The notes beneath the pieces were generated by a model. It was not told the DNA's origin. It saw only the letters and a program-made list of their open reading frames with translations, and ran no database searches. 64,000 nt of DNA from Epiperipatus broadwayi. Taxonomy: Eukaryota > Onychophora > Udeonychophora > Euonychophora > Peripatidae. Every line of letters starts with the position of its first letter. Position 1 is the stretch's first letter. Made by a program: the position numbers and the translations under genes. Shown here in pieces: positions 37,340 through 49,511 of this stretch. Where the stretch lies: contig JAQFVV010012434.1 in the NCBI GenBank assembly GCA_028023455.1, positions 3,542,928 to 3,606,927 of the forward strand, read 5' to 3'.

Positions 37340-40280
37340 AAAGTTGCTTCAAGTTTATTATAGTTTCTCTTATTCCTAGATCCTCTCCTCCTCTTCTCAC
37401 CAGTAAACTTTTTATTTTTTTCTCCAACTCATTTGTGATTCTCTTTCTAGATCTTTTATAATCTATTGGGTTTTAAAACTCCAACTTTCCATCTATTATC
37501 ATATATTTTGGAAATATGTCCAACCCAGCTGCATTTTAATCTCTTAATTCTTTCAAAAATATCAGTAATAGCTGTATGTTCTCTCATCTATGTGTTTCAT
37601 TCTTAATTTCTTCTTATCTCTGACATACATCTCTCCATAGTTCATTGAATTGTCCAAAATCTTTCTATTGGACTTCTGTTAAGTGAGAAAATCTCAGATC
37701 CATATTAAGGAAGAATAAAACACATGTATTAAAAACCTGTTTTTTTTTTAATACTTAAGCATATTTCTTTTTAATACCAAGTTATTTTTACCAAAAACTG
37801 TTTATTCAAGTTAAATTATATAATTAATTCCATCCATTACGATTCCATAGGTAGTAATAACCTGTCCAAAGCATTTGTAGTTGTTAATATCTTTTAATTT
37901 TATGATTATCAATTTTTATTTTCTTTTTCTAAAAAAAAAATTATTGAGCATTACCGAATTCTTTTAGAACTTATCTGTACTTTTATTTTCTTACTTTTAT
38001 CTGAATAACTCTTGCAAAATTTTAAGAAGCTCTGAAGTATCATTTGCAAAAAAAAAAAAAAACAAAAAAAACCCATCTGCAAAATCTAAATGACTTAAAT
38101 AATATTCATTTGCTTTTACTCACTTAACATCTCATTTTAATCCAGAAAATGTTTTTTTTAAAAACCACCATAGAAAGTTTGGGCAATATGGAATAACACT
38201 TTATTAAAACTGCTGTAAAAAGTTTTGAAATTATGAAATCATTATAACCTTTTCATTATTATTTTTTTAATATCACCATGTAATCTAATGTTTCATTTTT
38301 ATAAATATTATTCAAAAGCAATAGTATTCTAGGTGTATATCTTGATAATTTAATGGTTTGATCACTATAGATTTGCTTAGAGAATGAAATCATTTTCATA
38401 ATATAGAAATCCAAAACATAGTGGTAACTCATATTCATTGGTTCTTTCTATAACTTCTTTAATGCTTGAATTGGATTTACTGTGCTAAAACTACTTTTAA
38501 ATCAAGCTTGTTCTTTTGGTTCCAAAAAATTGCTGTAGTTGTGCTGCATTAGCTTGATGGAAGGCAAAGAGATCTGTAATTTGTATTACTTCTCTATCAC
38601 CTTTATCCAGTATCAATATTACTACTGTATTCTTACAATCATTTAATATATCTTTATTATTTAGATCTTTGGTATGTAATTTTATAACAATTTTTCTATT
38701 CCTTCATCTGCTTTTTCAAAGATATAATTCTATCTTTTTCTAGAGCTTTCCCTTTGTTTATAGATTTAATTGCAAGTCTTATCTCTTCATTTAAAATATT
38801 TGGCAATTCAGAAAATGTTATAAACTTTGTTTTTTTTTTTAATTTTCTTTATTATATAATTCTTCACAAAGCTCTTCCACATGTTTTATGATATCATTTC
38901 TTTTTTTATATAATAGTTTCATCTTTTTTTTTTTGTTATTGATGAAAAAACTTTTCTTCCAATACCAAAATGGTGTTTATAATTTTGAGATTTTTATAGT
39001 TTTCTTGTCAATTCACAAATATATTTTCTTATACTATTATTATAAATATTCATTTTCCATCTTGGAGGAATGCATTAGATCCAAAGATCTATATGCAATA
39101 CTCTCAGATCCAAAGCTTTTCACTGATAAAAGCCATAAGCTAAAAATTAGGCTGGAGATATTGGGTGAGTTGCTACTAGATAAGGATTTTAATGCTCTAA
39201 CCTTCTAGAAGTTCATTAATTACTATGGTTTGCACTAGGTAGCAATACTGTATAGAGAAAGTTGCTGCTGCATAAAAATTTACTGGTAAATTTTTGCAAT
39301 TTTTATACCAGCTATCTTTCTTGCACCTTTTAATAGAGTATTATTTTTGGTCTTATTGATTTCTACCAAATTTCATCCATCTTCAAAGTATATGAATATT
39401 TTAAAATAATTTACAAATTTGAATTCATTGAAGTGCTTCAAAAGATTAGGAAAATCAATTGTTGGCTTTATCTTTCTTAATAGTTTTGCCATTCTAATTT
39501 TGTATGAAAATGTATCTTATCTCATTAATTTATGATCAATTACTATGTTTAAAATTACAATTTTGTAATATGTATTTTCTGTTAGTCAAAATATAATTCA
39601 ACTCTGCTATACATTTATATCCATATCCATTTCTATTTAGAATTTTTCTAAAAAAAATTATATTATACAGTTTTTCTCTGAATTTTCCAAACTGTTTCTC
39701 TGTTATTTCTATTACCAAAATCAAATTTACTCATAGCACATTCATCTTCCAATCATTTACCAGTTAAGGCTTTAAATCATCCATAGCAATTTTAAAATGT
39801 TCTTTGATCTAATCAAAAGTATTTTGTAAATCCATATAAAAATTCCCAATTTCTTCACCACAATGAGAATTTGTTGGGGCATAGACATGAATGCTTTGTA
39901 TTTGGTATCCTCCATTAATAATTAATTTTACCACTCTGTTTAGTATTTCATCAATCTTCACAATGTTTTATTTACAATGAATTCAATTTCATTCAGCTTC
40001 TATTATTTGTGCTTTTGTAGTAAAATACATGTCAACTTTTTAAATCAATAGTTTTGTTGCCTTTTCTTTTAACTTTATAAGGTTTAATAATGCCCTATCT
40101 AATCTTAGACAATTCTTCTAATTTTGGCAAATTTCCTTCAATTGATTAGGTATCTAAATAAAGACTTAGCATAAATTTCCACCTGGATTCACTGTCATGG
40201 GATTTTTAGTGGTTTTAACAGCTCAGTTGATAACTTTACAGCTTCCTGGGAATAAGCCTCATAATTTTGTTTTGTCTGTC
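37340..40280 (-). pseudogene. RTE-type LINE with endonuclease and RT, decayed
   Basis: Minus-strand pieces from high to low coordinate follow the ORF2 order of RTE-like elements. At about 39900 an endonuclease motif reads 'IQSIHVYAPTNSHCGEEIGNFY'. The frame 39724-39536 has 'ILNRNGYGYKCIAELNYILTNRKYIL' (endonuclease C-terminal half). At about 38800-38500 are 'INKGKALEKDRI' and other pre-palm pieces. At about 38510-38340 'ERTNEYELPLCFGF' marks palm A, and at about 38100 'LSHLDFAD' palm C. At about 37700-37500 come 'YGSEI', 'TMERCM' and 'ERIKRLKCSWVGHIS', the usual C-terminal signature. It is close kin to the plus-strand fragment at 51.7 kb. A family B repeat is inserted at 39061-39286. Stops and frameshifts are frequent. 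Confidence 0.75.
39061..39286 (+). repeat. Family B repeat nested in the RTE relic
   Basis: It runs from CTTGGAGGAATGCATTAGATCC to GTATAGAGAAAGTTGC. The hammerhead is decayed: CTGATAA, stem II AAGC/GCTA, AAAATTAGG. Its insertion splits the endonuclease and RT parts of the minus-strand LINE, so it arrived after that LINE. Confidence 0.7.
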
Positions 40281-40899
40281 ACCATTGTACATATCTATAA
40301 GAAAAAAAAGATATTCACACACATTTATTTTGCCTTTAAGAGTATTTAACTGATAACTAGTTAAAAATTATCAGATAACTGAGAGAAAAAACATGATGTT
40401 TTTTGTTCTTAATTTTATTCAGAAGTTAAAAGGCTGTAAAATTGTCACTTTAGTTCATACATCTTAATAAGCCACACATCCATGTTGAATTACCAGATGA
40501 ATATTCTTATAATAGTAGCATTTGCAGTGATAAAAATATCTGGAGTAAACATTAGAAATTTTCCCTGTTCAATATTTTTAAAATCTCAAATAGAATCAAA
40601 GTGAATCCTAAATTTCTTTTTGCAATCTTTGTTAAAACTTATCAAATGCTTTGATTGTGGCCATATATTATTTTAAAGATATAAATAATACATAATTTTT
40701 AACAATCTGAGATGTTAGCAAAAATTACTTCTTACATGTTTAGTGCAGGATATGCAGAAAACCTTGTGCAATGCAGGAATGATTTTTCCAATGCAGAGCA
40801 AATAATCAAATAATGGCATTGATTTGGCAAAGAAATTATAAATCATGGATTTACCAATTGTAGAATATAACACCTGCTCTCAATAATGGTAATAATTAT

Positions 40900-41545
40900 A
40901 TATTCTCATTTATACAATAAGCTTTTCTTTTCCTATTTCTTTTTTCCATCTTATAAACAGTTTCATTTAATACATCTTAGCTGACTCTAATTATATGTTT
41001 AGACCATTTTTTTTCTTTCATAATATTCTCAAAAATACTCCCCCCCCCCACACACTTTTTTTCTAATATTTTTTCATCACTAATCTTATCTTTCCACCAC
41101 ATTTTGTTTATCTTTCTGTATAAATGTTTATCTCTAAAGCCTCCAATTTTGCCTTCTCATTTTTTTCCTAATTGTCCAATTTTCTGCTCCATACAAAGTT
41201 ATACTTTAGAGAAATATTTAACAATTTTTATTTTTAGATACTCATTCAATAATCTTTACAATAATATATCCTTGTCAAATAGCTACTCAAGTACGTTTTT
41301 ACTATTTTTTTATTCCTAATTTTATCATCAATTAAACCAGTTATAAAAGTTTAAACACTAGCCTGCTCTCAACTTTACTATCCAATAATTAATTATTCTT
41401 AAACTGGTTATTTTTATTGTTTTAGTTTTATTTTGCATTTATTTTTACTCCAAATTTTTTACAAACTCTCTTAAGTCTGCATGAGAATTTCTTAAGATCA
41501 TTCTCTTTAATTACAATCGGTTTCCAAATCAGCAACAAACATGAT
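40900..41545 (-). pseudogene. LINE C-terminal fragment
   Basis: Minus-strand frames give 'KINKMWWKDKISDEKILEKK' (about 41110-41050) and, after a shift, pieces resembling 'F..I.....WIGHI.R'. This is the post-RT segment typical of several LINEs. The upstream part (41545-41150) has only scattered similarity. A poly-C tract (about 41041-41050) breaks the frame. It appears to be a different lineage from the RTE relic at 37-40 kb. Confidence 0.5.
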
Positions 41546-41554
41546 AAATCTTAT

Positions 41555-41745
41555 TTTTACACAGAGGCTAAACTCTCCATACAGTAGCACTACCAGTGCA
41601 AGCCAAAGTAATCAATGGATGTAAGAAGGTTTGCACATAAAATTGCTATCTAATATCTACTCATACAATATCCCCAGACTAATTTCCAGCTTGTGGCTTT
41701 CATCAGTGAGAAGACTTGGATCTAAGAGCACTGCATTTAGATCTT
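41555..41745 (-). repeat. Family B repeat, minus copy with intact hammerhead core
   Basis: On the minus strand: CTGATGA (complement of about 41702-41708), AAGC, CACAA, GCTG, GAAA, TTAG, TC, TGGGG. Core, cleavage triplet GTC and inner stem I are present. Stem II is reduced to three pairs and stem III has a U-G pair. It might retain weak activity. The copy extends to the CTCTCCATACAGTAG end of the monomer. Confidence 0.65.
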
Positions 41746-42450
41746 CTTATTCTTAATGTGGCTATTATCTTCATCTCAAACCATTAGCTTTCCAACTGAT
41801 ATAAATATAGATTAAATAAAATAGGTGATTAAAAACCTTTCTGCCTATTTATAATTTTATATTTATGAAATTAAACTGCAGCAGGTACAAGATAGTTTTG
41901 TAATGAAAATGCTATATGTGATAAAATGATAACACACATTAGAAAAGTATTATTTTATGGCATAATTACTATGCATTTAAAAGCAAAACAATATAAAAAT
42001 AATTGAATTTTTCTTTAATCTTGAATTTTTTGTCATTTTTATTATTATCATTATTATCATTCATATATAATGTTTCTAAAATTCAGGGATAGTTCATTTT
42101 GCTAATGCTTTTAAAAAGTCCAAGTAGTGAATTTTATTTGATTGTTTAAATTTTTTATATAAAATGAGTAAAATATTTAACATTTGGAAAAAATTGTCAT
42201 TGATCAACAGTTTTTTTTTCCTGCTAGAACATATGTATGACAACTTTGTGCAACAATATCACTCAAAAAAGCAATACCATGCAAAATTTTCAAAGGCCTG
42301 GTAACAGAGATCAGTTGAATGCATTCCTTTAGAAAAAAAAAATACACTCAGTTATTATAATAAAGTAAATTTTATTTTTTATTATTCTAAAAATTACTTA
42401 CAAAATATATTATGTTTTCCTGAAGGTTTGTGATAATGAGATTTCAGTTG

Positions 42451-42771
42451 TATTTATATATTGGACTATTTCTATAATTTAATATCAGTATTGAATGTCT
42501 GCTGGCCTGACCATTTTATTTAAATATTCCAAATACACAAGTTGGTACATGCACAATGTTTTGAGAGATATTATTCTCCTCTATTCTGTAGGTGTTGCTG
42601 GCCTGACCAGTGACAGTACTAGTAAGTATGGTAATCAAACTTGGACTCTTAGATTCTTGTATATTGAATATTAAGGTAATGCTCTAACAAACTGAAATAT
42701 TTAAATAATATTAAATTTTTCTAAAGACATTCAGTATTTATATTAGATGGTGGAAGTAGTCCAATATATAA
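42451..42771 (-). mobile_element. tRNA-containing element with terminal inverted repeats, copy 2
   Basis: The ends TTTATATATTGGACTATTTC and AGTAGTCCAATATATAAA are inverted repeats matching the 33.7-kb copy. On the minus strand a TCAGTTTGTTAGAGCATTACC A box lies inside, followed by a degraded B box, and then a stretch with GCATGTACCAACTTGTGTATTTGG. Part of the tail (a 'GCTGGCCTGACC' block) is rearranged next to the left end. Being in the opposite orientation and well diverged, it is an independent insertion of the same composite element. Confidence 0.65.
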
Positions 42772-42959
42772 ATATAAATATTATATAATATTTATATAAA
42801 AAAGAGGACAAAACAATAGATCACAAAACAGAGGAACAAAATTACTCATATTTTGACTATAAGCAATGAGACATCTTGTAAACTCCAAAAATCATGGCAA
42901 AAAAATTAGACTATAAAAGAAAAATTTAAACTAATTTGACCTTTTCAAATTAGAGACAT

Positions 42960-43620
42960 ATTTACCAAAGGCAATAAGATGGATTTCTGCTGTTCAATTT
43001 AAAAAAATAATACAAAATTTAGGGTATTTGACAATAATTTATTGAGCATAGACATAAAGAGTTAAGAATTCAAATGATGGAACTACTGAATCATTTTTAA
43101 TATCCTGGTTAATTGGTGATTATAGAATACACATTATAAATATAAGATCAATAGAAAAGTTTGAAAAAAATATGTTTTTTAATAAAAAGCAGCCCTTATT
43201 GATTTAAAAATCTATAGATATGGAGTTATAGAAAAGGATAATGAAATCCTATATTTTATAAGTAGTTTTGTATAGTGCTGAGGCATGGATTCTTTTATCC
43301 AGAAATTTAGAGGAATTTAGTACATGAAATTAGAGAATGATGGGAAAAATTATCTAGATGAAAATAAAATAAAATATTAAAGCTTTGAAAACCAAAACAT
43401 TATACAACTGAGATGAGAGTACTGCATTAGATTGCACATATTCTAAGATTTAATGGTAAGATAAAAATTGACCTGGAAAGAAACATTATTTAAAAATGCT
43501 GAGAAGCTGGCCTGGATGCAGTTGAAGGTTATTGTTAGGTTAAGAAGAATGAAGATCAACTTGCACATAGTCTTCATATCCAAAATACTATATCAGTTCT
43601 ATAACTGAATGTCTGATTGA
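42960..43620 (+). pseudogene. LINE C-terminal fragment, plus strand
   Basis: At about 43255-43330 the plus frame reads 'VLYSAEAWILLSRNLEEF', matching the 'V.LYGAE.W.L......L..F' segment that follows the RT palm in many LINEs. Upstream pieces ('SFLISWLIGDYR') fit the 'YLGS.I..DG' segment. Downstream pieces to 43600 are weak. Stops interrupt every few dozen codons. Confidence 0.45.
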
Positions 43621-44639
43621 TTTGATTCAGTTAGGCTATTTCTACGTACTTTTCTTAATAAATATTTTTCCTTTCAGCAGAATAATCCAATGAAATAGCT
43701 TTTTCAGGTCATTTTTTCTCTTTTGCATGCTTTAAAAATATTTTTTAATACTCTAATTGCAACTTCTGTTATTGTGCTCTGAATCCAAAATGCTATTTAA
43801 GTAAGAATATAATAAAGATACATAAATTAATGGTAAATTAAATCCATTTACTTTAAGACCAGCAACAACTTACAGTTACTTTGAAGATTAACCTCAACTG
43901 CTATCAGCTAGTGTTTTATACTCACACAAATTTGTCAGTTGCTAATTAAAGCATGTGGGCCATGAGTTTTGTGCACTTGTCTATTTTTTTAGTATTTTTT
44001 GATGCATAGAATTACTTTTAGATGATATTTTATACAGTTTAGTTTTCATCCTATTTATTGCTTGAGTCACACTATTTTATAACAAGCTTAAACTTGTACC
44101 ATTATGCAATAAATGAACAATGATTTGCATTTGTCATCTACTGCCTATGATTTGATGACTCTTCACTAGAAAAGAATATTAAAAAGATGGACATGCAGCA
44201 AAATGTATTTGAAATATTTATAATCAATTGTCAAAATGATTTCTCACTCAGCAGTTAATTTCTCATTTTGAAGTTATGTTACAGTAGATATTTCACTTTT
44301 AAATATTATCATAAATTTATATAAAAACATTAAATGGCTATTTTGTATGTGATATTGAAATGTAGTAACTGTAATTTTTTATAGGTTATAAGAGTTGATG
44401 ATTAAGCTAATTGCTATAAAATTTTCCCATTTTTACTACACCAACTCCATTAAAAAGAAATCTGCTGACTTTTCAACTAAAGCAAACTAATTCTCCGAAA
44501 TCTATTTCTTTCTTTCAATAATTTAAAAGAGATAACTTTATCATTTATTATTGAAGATAATTATTTTACAATTCTATTGTTACTGCACATTTAATTTATG
44601 TGTATCTAAATTATTTTGGTTTTTTGACTAATATAGATT

Positions 44640-45460
44640 ACATATCCTTCCAAAACTTTTACTGCATGTACTTTCTTCATTAATAGTTGGCAAGTACTTA
44701 TTCATTCAAATTGAAGTTGATTTTCCCATATAAGTACTTTATTCTAACATAAATTAAATCAATCCTTTTTTAAAAAAAATAATTTTACTGTTTTTTACAT
44801 TCTCCTTCTATGTATTATCTCTTATATATTTTTATTTTATATTCCCATTTATTACTATCCAGATAATTTTTATTTTTTCATATTCTATCCTATATCATTA
44901 TTATTTATCATCTCATTACTAATTAAATACTTTTTCTCTTTTGCTTTGCTTTCAATTTACTAACTACATTTGTTATAGCATTCTCTAAACTTTCTATAAA
45001 CAATTTTCATTTTTATTTGAATTTGCAATTATTGTTTACAATTTTTATTCCAACAACTTGAAATACTTTTTAAAACCTCATTTTAATTTATTAATTGTCC
45101 ACTTATTTTTTGACTCTGATTTTATTCTCTTAAAAAATCTCAATTCTTCCACTACTAAACTATGATCCAATCAATATCTGCTTCTAGGTATGCACACACA
45201 TTTTTAATGCTGTTTCTAAATATATTTTAAATCAAAACATAATCTAACTAAAATCTATTCATTTTAACAGATATATTTCTTATGTAATCCAAATTTTTGG
45301 GATTTCAATGTTTTATTACATAATCCATATTAAGATGGTTTGGTGCAATAATAAAGTAGCACATTCTGGAGCTCAATATTTTTGAATCATAATCCCAATT
45401 CTTCTGTCAAATCCAGGCTTAAACCCAAGCAAATTTTATATTTCTGTTTAAGAACTTTTT
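44640..45460 (-). pseudogene. Possible LINE endonuclease fragment
   Basis: Minus frames show a 'GS*FS..R..' stretch near 45150 in the place of the 'GSDH.LV..K' endonuclease end, then 'LKAKQKRKSI' near 44950. This pattern recalls the linker between endonuclease and RT in RTE-like ORF2 proteins. Resemblance is weak and interrupted, and no catalytic residues are clearly kept. Confidence 0.3.
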
Positions 45461-45641
45461 GCAGTTGATTCATAGTTATATTTTATTTCAATAGCAGTAC
45501 AAATATTACATATATCCCTTGGAAGCACTTTTTAGTTTTATCAGTATTGATTTCCCATTTAAAGGAGTGTTATTTATACATCTTTCTTTTATTCATAAGA
45601 CTAAAACAATATCTACAATAACATTAAATATAAATTTACAT

Positions 45642-45907
45642 CAAAGGTAGTCAACCTGGTCCCTACCACCCATTAGTGGGCATTCCAGCCTTCATGGTGG
45701 GTGGTAGAGGTTTTGTTCAACACTGAAGCACTTTTTTTTTAAAATTTAATTGACTTTTTAAAAAAAATTCATAGAGATTTATATGCTTTAGCTTGCTGTA
45801 ACTCTGCTTTATAAATTTTATAAAGTAAAGTTACTTTCCTATTTTATAAATCACTATTACTGTGAAACAAAAGTGGGTGGTATGCATAAAAAGGTTGACT
45901 ACCCCTG
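45642..45907. mobile_element. hAT-type MITE with 8-bp target duplication
   Basis: The 266-bp element has termini CAAAGGTAGTCAACCTGG and, inverted, CAGGGGTAGTCAACCTTTTT. The inverted repeats extend over CCCACC blocks. An exact 8-bp duplication ATTTACAT flanks it (45634-45641 and 45908-45915). An 8-bp duplication with CAGGGG-type ends is the signature of the hAT superfamily. It has no transposase and would depend on one supplied elsewhere. Confidence 0.9.
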
Positions 45908-46129
45908 ATTTACATCAACATTTAAAATTCTTACATTAATTTATTTTTTTTCACACAGGCAATGCCCCATTTTATCTAAAAAAGTTATAACTGAAACACA
46001 CTGACTTATTATATATCTGTGTTTATATATGTAATATATAGGGTATATGAGCACAGACTTTCACATGACCCACCACTCTCCATACTATCTCATAACACTG
46101 ATACACTTGAACACATATTTTGAAAAGAT

Positions 46130-46195
46130 AAATAATCACCAATATATGTATTTCATGCTAAACCAGCAATCATCAGTTGGTCCAGATTACCATCT
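46130..46195 (-). ncRNA. Hammerhead ribozyme, family A left arm (46 kb)
   Basis: On the minus strand: stem I ACCAA, CTGATGA (complement of 46170-46176), stem II TTGCT, GGTTT, AGCAT (four pairs), GAAA (complement of 46151-46154), stem III TACATA, then TA and TTGGT completing stem I. The core is intact and the predicted cleavage triplet is AUA. Confidence 0.75.
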
Positions 46196-46426
46196 CTACA
46201 CATATATGCTATAAGTGCTCAGATATATATTAAGATAGCCAATCCTCATACTTTAATGGATAGGCTTCAATCCACTCCACACTCCAACCCTTCAACTGAC
46301 CATCCAATTGAAAATCTGATGATGGAATGCTAAAAGGCCACCCTGAGGCTGAGATTCTTGTCACACCCATGTTGACCTAAGGTCAATCTATTATATTTGA
46401 GCACTTATAACATACATGTGTAGAGA

Positions 46427-46490
46427 TGGTAATCTGGACCAACTGATGATTTCTGGTTTAGCATGAAATACATATATTGGTGATTATTTA
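46427..46490 (+). ncRNA. Hammerhead ribozyme, family A right arm (46 kb)
   Basis: CTGATGA (46443-46449) and GAAA (46465-46468) are intact, with stem I ACCAA/TTGGT and stem III TA-CA-TA preserved. Stem II (TTTCT against AGCAT) has two mismatches, so activity is doubtful. Confidence 0.6.
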
Positions 46491-46909
46491 TCTTTTCAAC
46501 ATATATGTGTTCAAGTGTATCAATGTTATGAGATAGTGTGGAGAGTGGTGGGTCATGTGAAAGTCTGTGCTCATATACCCTATATACTAAAAAAGTTATA
46601 TGACATTTAACCTTTTTCTTTAGAATCTAATGTTTTCAGATAGTTATATCTGGATTGATATAATCAATCTTGTTAAATCATTTCTCTATTAGTGGACATT
46701 AACTCTCTAGTTAATAATAGCTAGATACTTATTCACTAAATCAATTATTAGATGAATAGATGAAATAGTTACAATTCTATATATTAAAAAAAATGTTAGA
46801 CAGTATAAAAGTGAACAATTCAACTATTCTCCAAATTTGAATCTCACTCATAGACATAACACATAGATATATTAATCAGTTTTTTAATTTTATTTTTTGT
46901 GAGTCAAAC

Positions 46910-47026
46910 GACTTTTGCTAGTTTTTTTTTTTTTCATATGCGTCGGTCGGGAAGCGAATGAGGGACAACTGCTTGTAAGGCAGCTGTGCTAACCACTCGG
47001 CCACCAACGCTTGACTTTTGTTAGTT
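46910..47026 (-). repeat. tRNA(Val)-like SINE with target-site duplication
   Basis: Read on the minus strand, the body has a complete 7-bp acceptor stem (GCGTTGG with CCGACGC), an A box TGGCCGAGTGG and an anticodon stem-loop GCTGC-CTTACAA-GCAGT with anticodon TAC (valine). The T arm is broken (CATTCGCTTCC), so it cannot be a working tRNA. It ends with CATATG and a run of A's. A 14-bp duplication, GACTTTTGCTAGTT (46910-46923) against GACTTTTGTTAGTT (47013-47026), flanks it with one mismatch, which proves retroposition. It is the same family as the copy at 1.4 kb. Confidence 0.85.
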
Positions 47027-47029
47027 GGT

Positions 47030-49505
47030 TTAGAATAAGTTAGAATTAATTATAATTTTCAGGAATAAAAGTTTTAAAACTTTTTACTATGTATGAATAT
47101 TGTAAGCGACCATTAAATGATAAAATTTAAATTCATTGTCTAAAATATTGAAATATGTTCGGTTGTAGATATATTCCATAACTGTCTTTAATTAATTGTA
47201 TTTTTAGTTCATAACTTATAAAAAAAGAATTATTTTTTAGACAAAATGAATTTGATTAATTTTTTTTGCTGAAAATATAGTTGAACGTACAAATATATTT
47301 ATATACAGTATGCGTTTTTTAATTACAAACTTTTAGTTAATGTATTGTCTCTTTTAAATATCATAGATAAATGAAGGATTAAAGTTACATTAAAAAGATC
47401 TTTCAAGCTCTGCATTCCTGCCAAGATGGATTAGGTAATACTGACGTTAAAGGTATAGATAGAAATTCATTTTGAATTGTTAAGTGTCTTTACAACGTTT
47501 AAACCGATTTTATTGTCAAAAATATCAAATAATAGCTTAATGTAAATACAAATGGAAATATTGTTAAGCTTGTTTATATATTTTTTATTTTAGAAGAATC
47601 ATATTATTTTTTCATTAATTTATATATTTTAATTTATCCACTATTTTAATTATTTTATGCATATATATATAAATATTGTTATATATCATAACTTTGCATA
47701 TGTATGCTAGTATGTATTTTTCTTTGTTATCTGTTTGGCTTAGTGCATTTTTAGTGTTGGCAACAATAATCATAGTTGTTTTATTTCATTCAGTGTGTCT
47801 ATTTATTATTCTAAATATGTAAAAGGGATAATTTACATTTTCCAGGATTTGATAATTGGATGTTATTAGCTCTTTTGTTTACAACATTGTTGTTATTGGT
47901 GATGTACCAACCCTCCTTTATTTTTCTCGTTCTGTTGTCACATTCATATCACACTAATTTGATGTTTTGTGGATCAAAGTTGCAACTATGTTCTTTTTTA
48001 TGTTCTAAGAATATCAACCCAGCTTTGACCCATGATAGAAAGAGAAAAATAAAGGATGTGTACTACATCACAAATAACAACATTATAAACAGAAGAGCTA
48101 ATAGTAATCAATTATTAAACTGGTAAAATATATAAAATTAGCTAATTTACATATTAAAAATAATAAATAAACACTATAAAAGCTGTAAACTGAACAAAAT
48201 AATACATCTCTGCTTATGGTGCTCATCCCAAAAGTGCACTAGTATAAACAGATAACAGTTAAAGAAGAATAACACATGTCATTAGCAATACTAATAATAT
48301 ACATATGCAAAGTTATTACAGTTAAACAATAAAGTCGAAATAAAATTATGTATTGTTATAAATGTAGATTAAAATGATCAAAAAGAATAGAATGCAAAGG
48401 GATTAATGGTAGTTTTATATAATGTTGGTTATTATTAATAGTAATTGAATAGCTTTAATGTTTAAGAGTTTATAAGAAGTTTGAACACCAGAAATGTCAG
48501 CACTGTAATTGATCTGAAGATCTTATATCTAGAATCTAATACTCTACTCTGCATTAAATTAAGCAGGATATTTTTGTTACTGCAAACACATTAGCAATTT
48601 ACTATCAGTAATTTTTATAATATACTATTAAAATTAAATAAATAATGTATTAAAAGAATAAGTGAATGATGTTTAGAGCATAAGGGTTTAACAATAAATG
48701 CAATTATCACAAAAAATTCATTTGTGGTTAATAAACACAAAGCTCTGTGCAATGTTGCACAGTGTTAAAGGATAAATCAGAGATGATGTCTTCAGCATTA
48801 ATCCTCATCTTAGTAACAATTATAAACAAAATATTAGGCTGGATTAACTAAATAGAACTAGAGAGCTGAAATGTCACATAATGTCTTAAGCAATTTACCA
48901 TACTATTACCACTCCTATTGTTACTACTACTACAACAACAACAAAAAGCAAAGCAGCAACTTGTTTTCAAATAGATGTTATTTAGAAAATATCTTTAAAC
49001 AATATAAAATATCATACTAGAAATCAATTTGATGATTAAACTGTAAAAGTTATGACCATCTTATCCAAGTACCTAGACTGCAATTAATCTTTATTCAAAG
49101 TTTTATAAGTTTTATTTGAGTACCAGGTACATAATTATATTTTTAATTATGCCCCCTTGGGAATCATCAATATCTAAAATGTAGCAAATTGGAAAATGCT
49201 TATTATTTAAATTGTGGAGCAAAAAAAAGTAAGTGGCAATACTATTAAAAACTAAACATGTTAATCTCATTGGACAGATAAAAAAAAAGTTAAAGTATTG
49301 AATTCCTGTGCTCATATCATACAGATAATGTACCCAAAGTAAATTCATTTTAATACTACAATGAAAAAAAAAAAATAGAATGCTAAAATTCAAATTTAAA
49401 AAAAAACACTGTTACCATTATTATCAAATTGTCATTGTTCATCAAAAGTGCTTATATAAACCTGTTTGACAATGATTTTGTAATTATTTACAACAATAAA
49501 AACAA
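47030..49505. other. Non-coding AT-rich stretch
   Basis: The 88-codon frame at 47860-48126 begins MLLALLFTTLLLLV, which reads like a signal peptide. Nothing recognisable follows and the base composition is background, so I do not call it a gene. The block at about 48450-48600 is a diverged copy of the dispersed repeat at 35.1-35.3 kb. Confidence 0.4.
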
Positions 49506-49511
49506 TAAGTT

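Larger units (their letters stand above)
46034..46587. mobile_element. Family A foldback element, complete copy
   Basis: The ends ATATAGGGTATATGAGCACAG and CTGTGCTCATATACCCTATAT are inverted copies. The ~210-bp arms flank a non-palindromic middle (about 46270-46400; GAAAATCTGATGATGGAATGC...ACCTAAGGTCAATC). TA-rich flanks prevent certain target-duplication calls. A hammerhead lies in each arm in opposite orientation. There is no ORF. The short 5' motif AGGGTATATGAGCACAGACTTTCAC is shared by the other copies. Confidence 0.8.

Noticed and set aside
46310-46330. CTGATGA in the middle of family A elements (AATCTGATGATGGAATGC)
   Set aside because: No stem II hairpin and no GAAA follow at the required distance.
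47860-48126. Possible secreted or membrane protein beginning MLLALLFTTLLLLV
   Set aside because: Hydrophobic runs arise readily from T-rich DNA. No domain, splice site or promoter supports it.
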